Assembly (NCBI RefSeq): GCF_005870025.1
Contig: NZ_VATA01000026.1
Span: 26,589-90,588, forward strand
Source of the DNA: Poseidonocella sp. HB161398
GTDB lineage: Bacteria > Pseudomonadota > Alphaproteobacteria > Rhodobacterales > Rhodobacteraceae
Direction: 5' to 3'
DNA length: 64,000 nucleotides
The notes below the pieces were generated by a model that worked only from the letters and a program-made list of their open reading frames with translations, did not search any database and was not told the DNA's origin. The translations under genes and the position numbers were made by a program. Position 1 is the first letter of the stretch; each line of letters opens with the position of its first letter. This document shows positions 63,176 through 64,000 of this stretch, in pieces.

Positions 63176-64000
63176 TCATGCGGCTTCAGAGGTCTGCTCG
63201 GGGTCTTGGTATCCGGTCATGAACACCGCGGTGGCGACGATGAGCCAGGCCCAAGCGACCCGCAGGCAGGCTAGGATCTTGCGGATCTTGTGGCCGCAGC
63301 CGCAGAGCACCGCGAAGAGCGCGTCGCCGTCGGTCCCTTTCCGCGGAGATCGCGACAGCCATCCGTCGTTCGGCCCGCTCACCTGGACCGGTGGCGTTAG
63401 GGGCCTCACTGTGGCCGATCTCGGGCGCGGTGGAACTCCGGCGCCGCAAATCGGCGGCCAGGGTGGGCGTCACGCCGCGGCGCTGGCCGCTGATCAGCAC
63501 CTTTGTGGCGGTAATCTTGTGTCCGCGATAGCCGCGGTCGACCACGGCGAGGCCGGTTTTCGTTCCGGTGGCACCCCGACCAGTTCCAGCGCAGCGCCGC
63601 GCGTGTGGCCGTCATGCGGATTGCCCGGGAAACTGCGCGCGCCGACCACGAAGCCTTCGTCCAGCGTCGTCGACAGGCTGACCTTGCAGCCGAATTCGCA
63701 GTGGATACGGGCCTTGCCCTTGAAGATGCTGCCGACCGCGGGCCCATGCAGCACATAGACCTTGCCCGGCCTTTCGGCGTCTGCCGGAGCAGCCGCAGCG
63801 CCAGCACAATCTTCGCCACCACCCGGTCGCGCAAGCCGCCCTCGGGGATGCCGCCTAGATGGCGGTGCAGGTCCCGCAGGACCCTGCCGGTGTATCCTCT
63901 GAGCTTGTCAGGGCCTTGCGCATGCGCCTGAACTGCCGGGCATGGGCGTCGCGGCCGACTTGGCGCACCCGGCGCGGCGCGAGCCGGGCATAGGACTGGC
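63176..64000 (-). pseudogene. IS5-family transposase remnant, frameshifted
   Basis: Recognisable transposase pieces lie in different frames of the minus strand. In transcription order: SYARLAPRRVRQVGRDAHA and ARQFRRMR near the window end; GKARIHCEFGCKVSLST, ARSFPGNPHDGHT (catalytic-domain DD region); then VDRGYRGHKITATKVLISG; then ALFAVLCGCGHKIRKILACLR at the 3' end. These match the DDE domain and C-terminus of IS5-type transposases. At least two frame changes and an in-frame stop make it non-functional. The 5' part lies beyond the window, and no terminal inverted repeat was found near 63133-63175. Confidence 0.8.

Noticed and set aside
1..64000. tRNA or rRNA genes
   Set aside because: No cloverleaf or conserved rRNA stretch was recognised on either strand by reading; a covariance-model scan could not be run.

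Overview
The window is very GC-rich coding DNA. Gene content (Tat-exported tetrathionate reductase, AmiCR, urea/amide ABC transporter, polyamine-type ABC transporter, GcvA-type LysR, DUF1127 protein) fits a Rhodobacterales-like (Paracoccaceae) alphaproteobacterium. This is inference from composition and content, with no database support. No tRNA, rRNA, CRISPR array or phage was seen; the only mobile element is a decayed IS5-type transposase at the right edge.

Layout. 0-5.2 kb (minus): tetrathionate respiration locus ttrS-ttrR-ttrB-ttrC-ttrA, ttrA cut by the window edge. 5.4-7.6 kb (plus): creatinase and a haloacetate-dehalogenase-like hydrolase. 7.6-14.4 kb (minus): amiC-amiR-urtABCDE, an amide/urea sensing and uptake operon with two intrinsic terminators in its leaders that look like targets of the ANTAR antiterminator AmiR; an amidase is divergent at 14.9-16.4 kb. 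16.5-24.8 kb: small lipoprotein, P-type cation ATPase, NCS2 nucleobase permease with LysR and an allophanate-hydrolase-like amidase, DMT exporter, DUF1127 protein. Much of 5-24 kb thus serves nitrogen scavenging from C-N compounds. 24.9-31.5 kb (plus): LysR, GNAT, small alpha/beta hydrolase, a membrane coiled-coil protein coupled to a ClpP-like protein, and a sulfotransferase-like/aminotransferase IV pair.

31.5-39.3 kb (minus): a giant Gly-rich autotransporter whose frame breaks inside a perfect 17-bp inverted repeat. A LuxR-type regulator and a polyamine-type ABC operon ending in an SDR follow (39.5-45.2 kb).

45.2-50.1 kb (minus): a tightly coupled six-gene operon: unknown 154-aa protein, 60-aa Cys-containing peptide, two-cluster radical SAM enzyme, 176-aa ORF, exported caspase-like/Sel1 protein, PL5 alginate-lyase-like protein. 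It diverges from a two-domain glycosyltransferase gene (50.2-52.4 kb). No described system with this composition is known to me.

53.5-63.1 kb: a second unfamiliar cluster. Two divergent proteins share an extremely acidic Phe/Gly-rich N-terminus and an Arg/Lys-rich C-terminus. The plus-strand one heads a gene series encoding an HExxH gluzincin-like protein, a 628-aa helical protein, a low-GC coiled-coil protein, three unknown proteins, a trypsin-like protease and a LuxR-type regulator. None of these has an obvious signal peptide. These two clusters are the best candidates for undescribed biology here.
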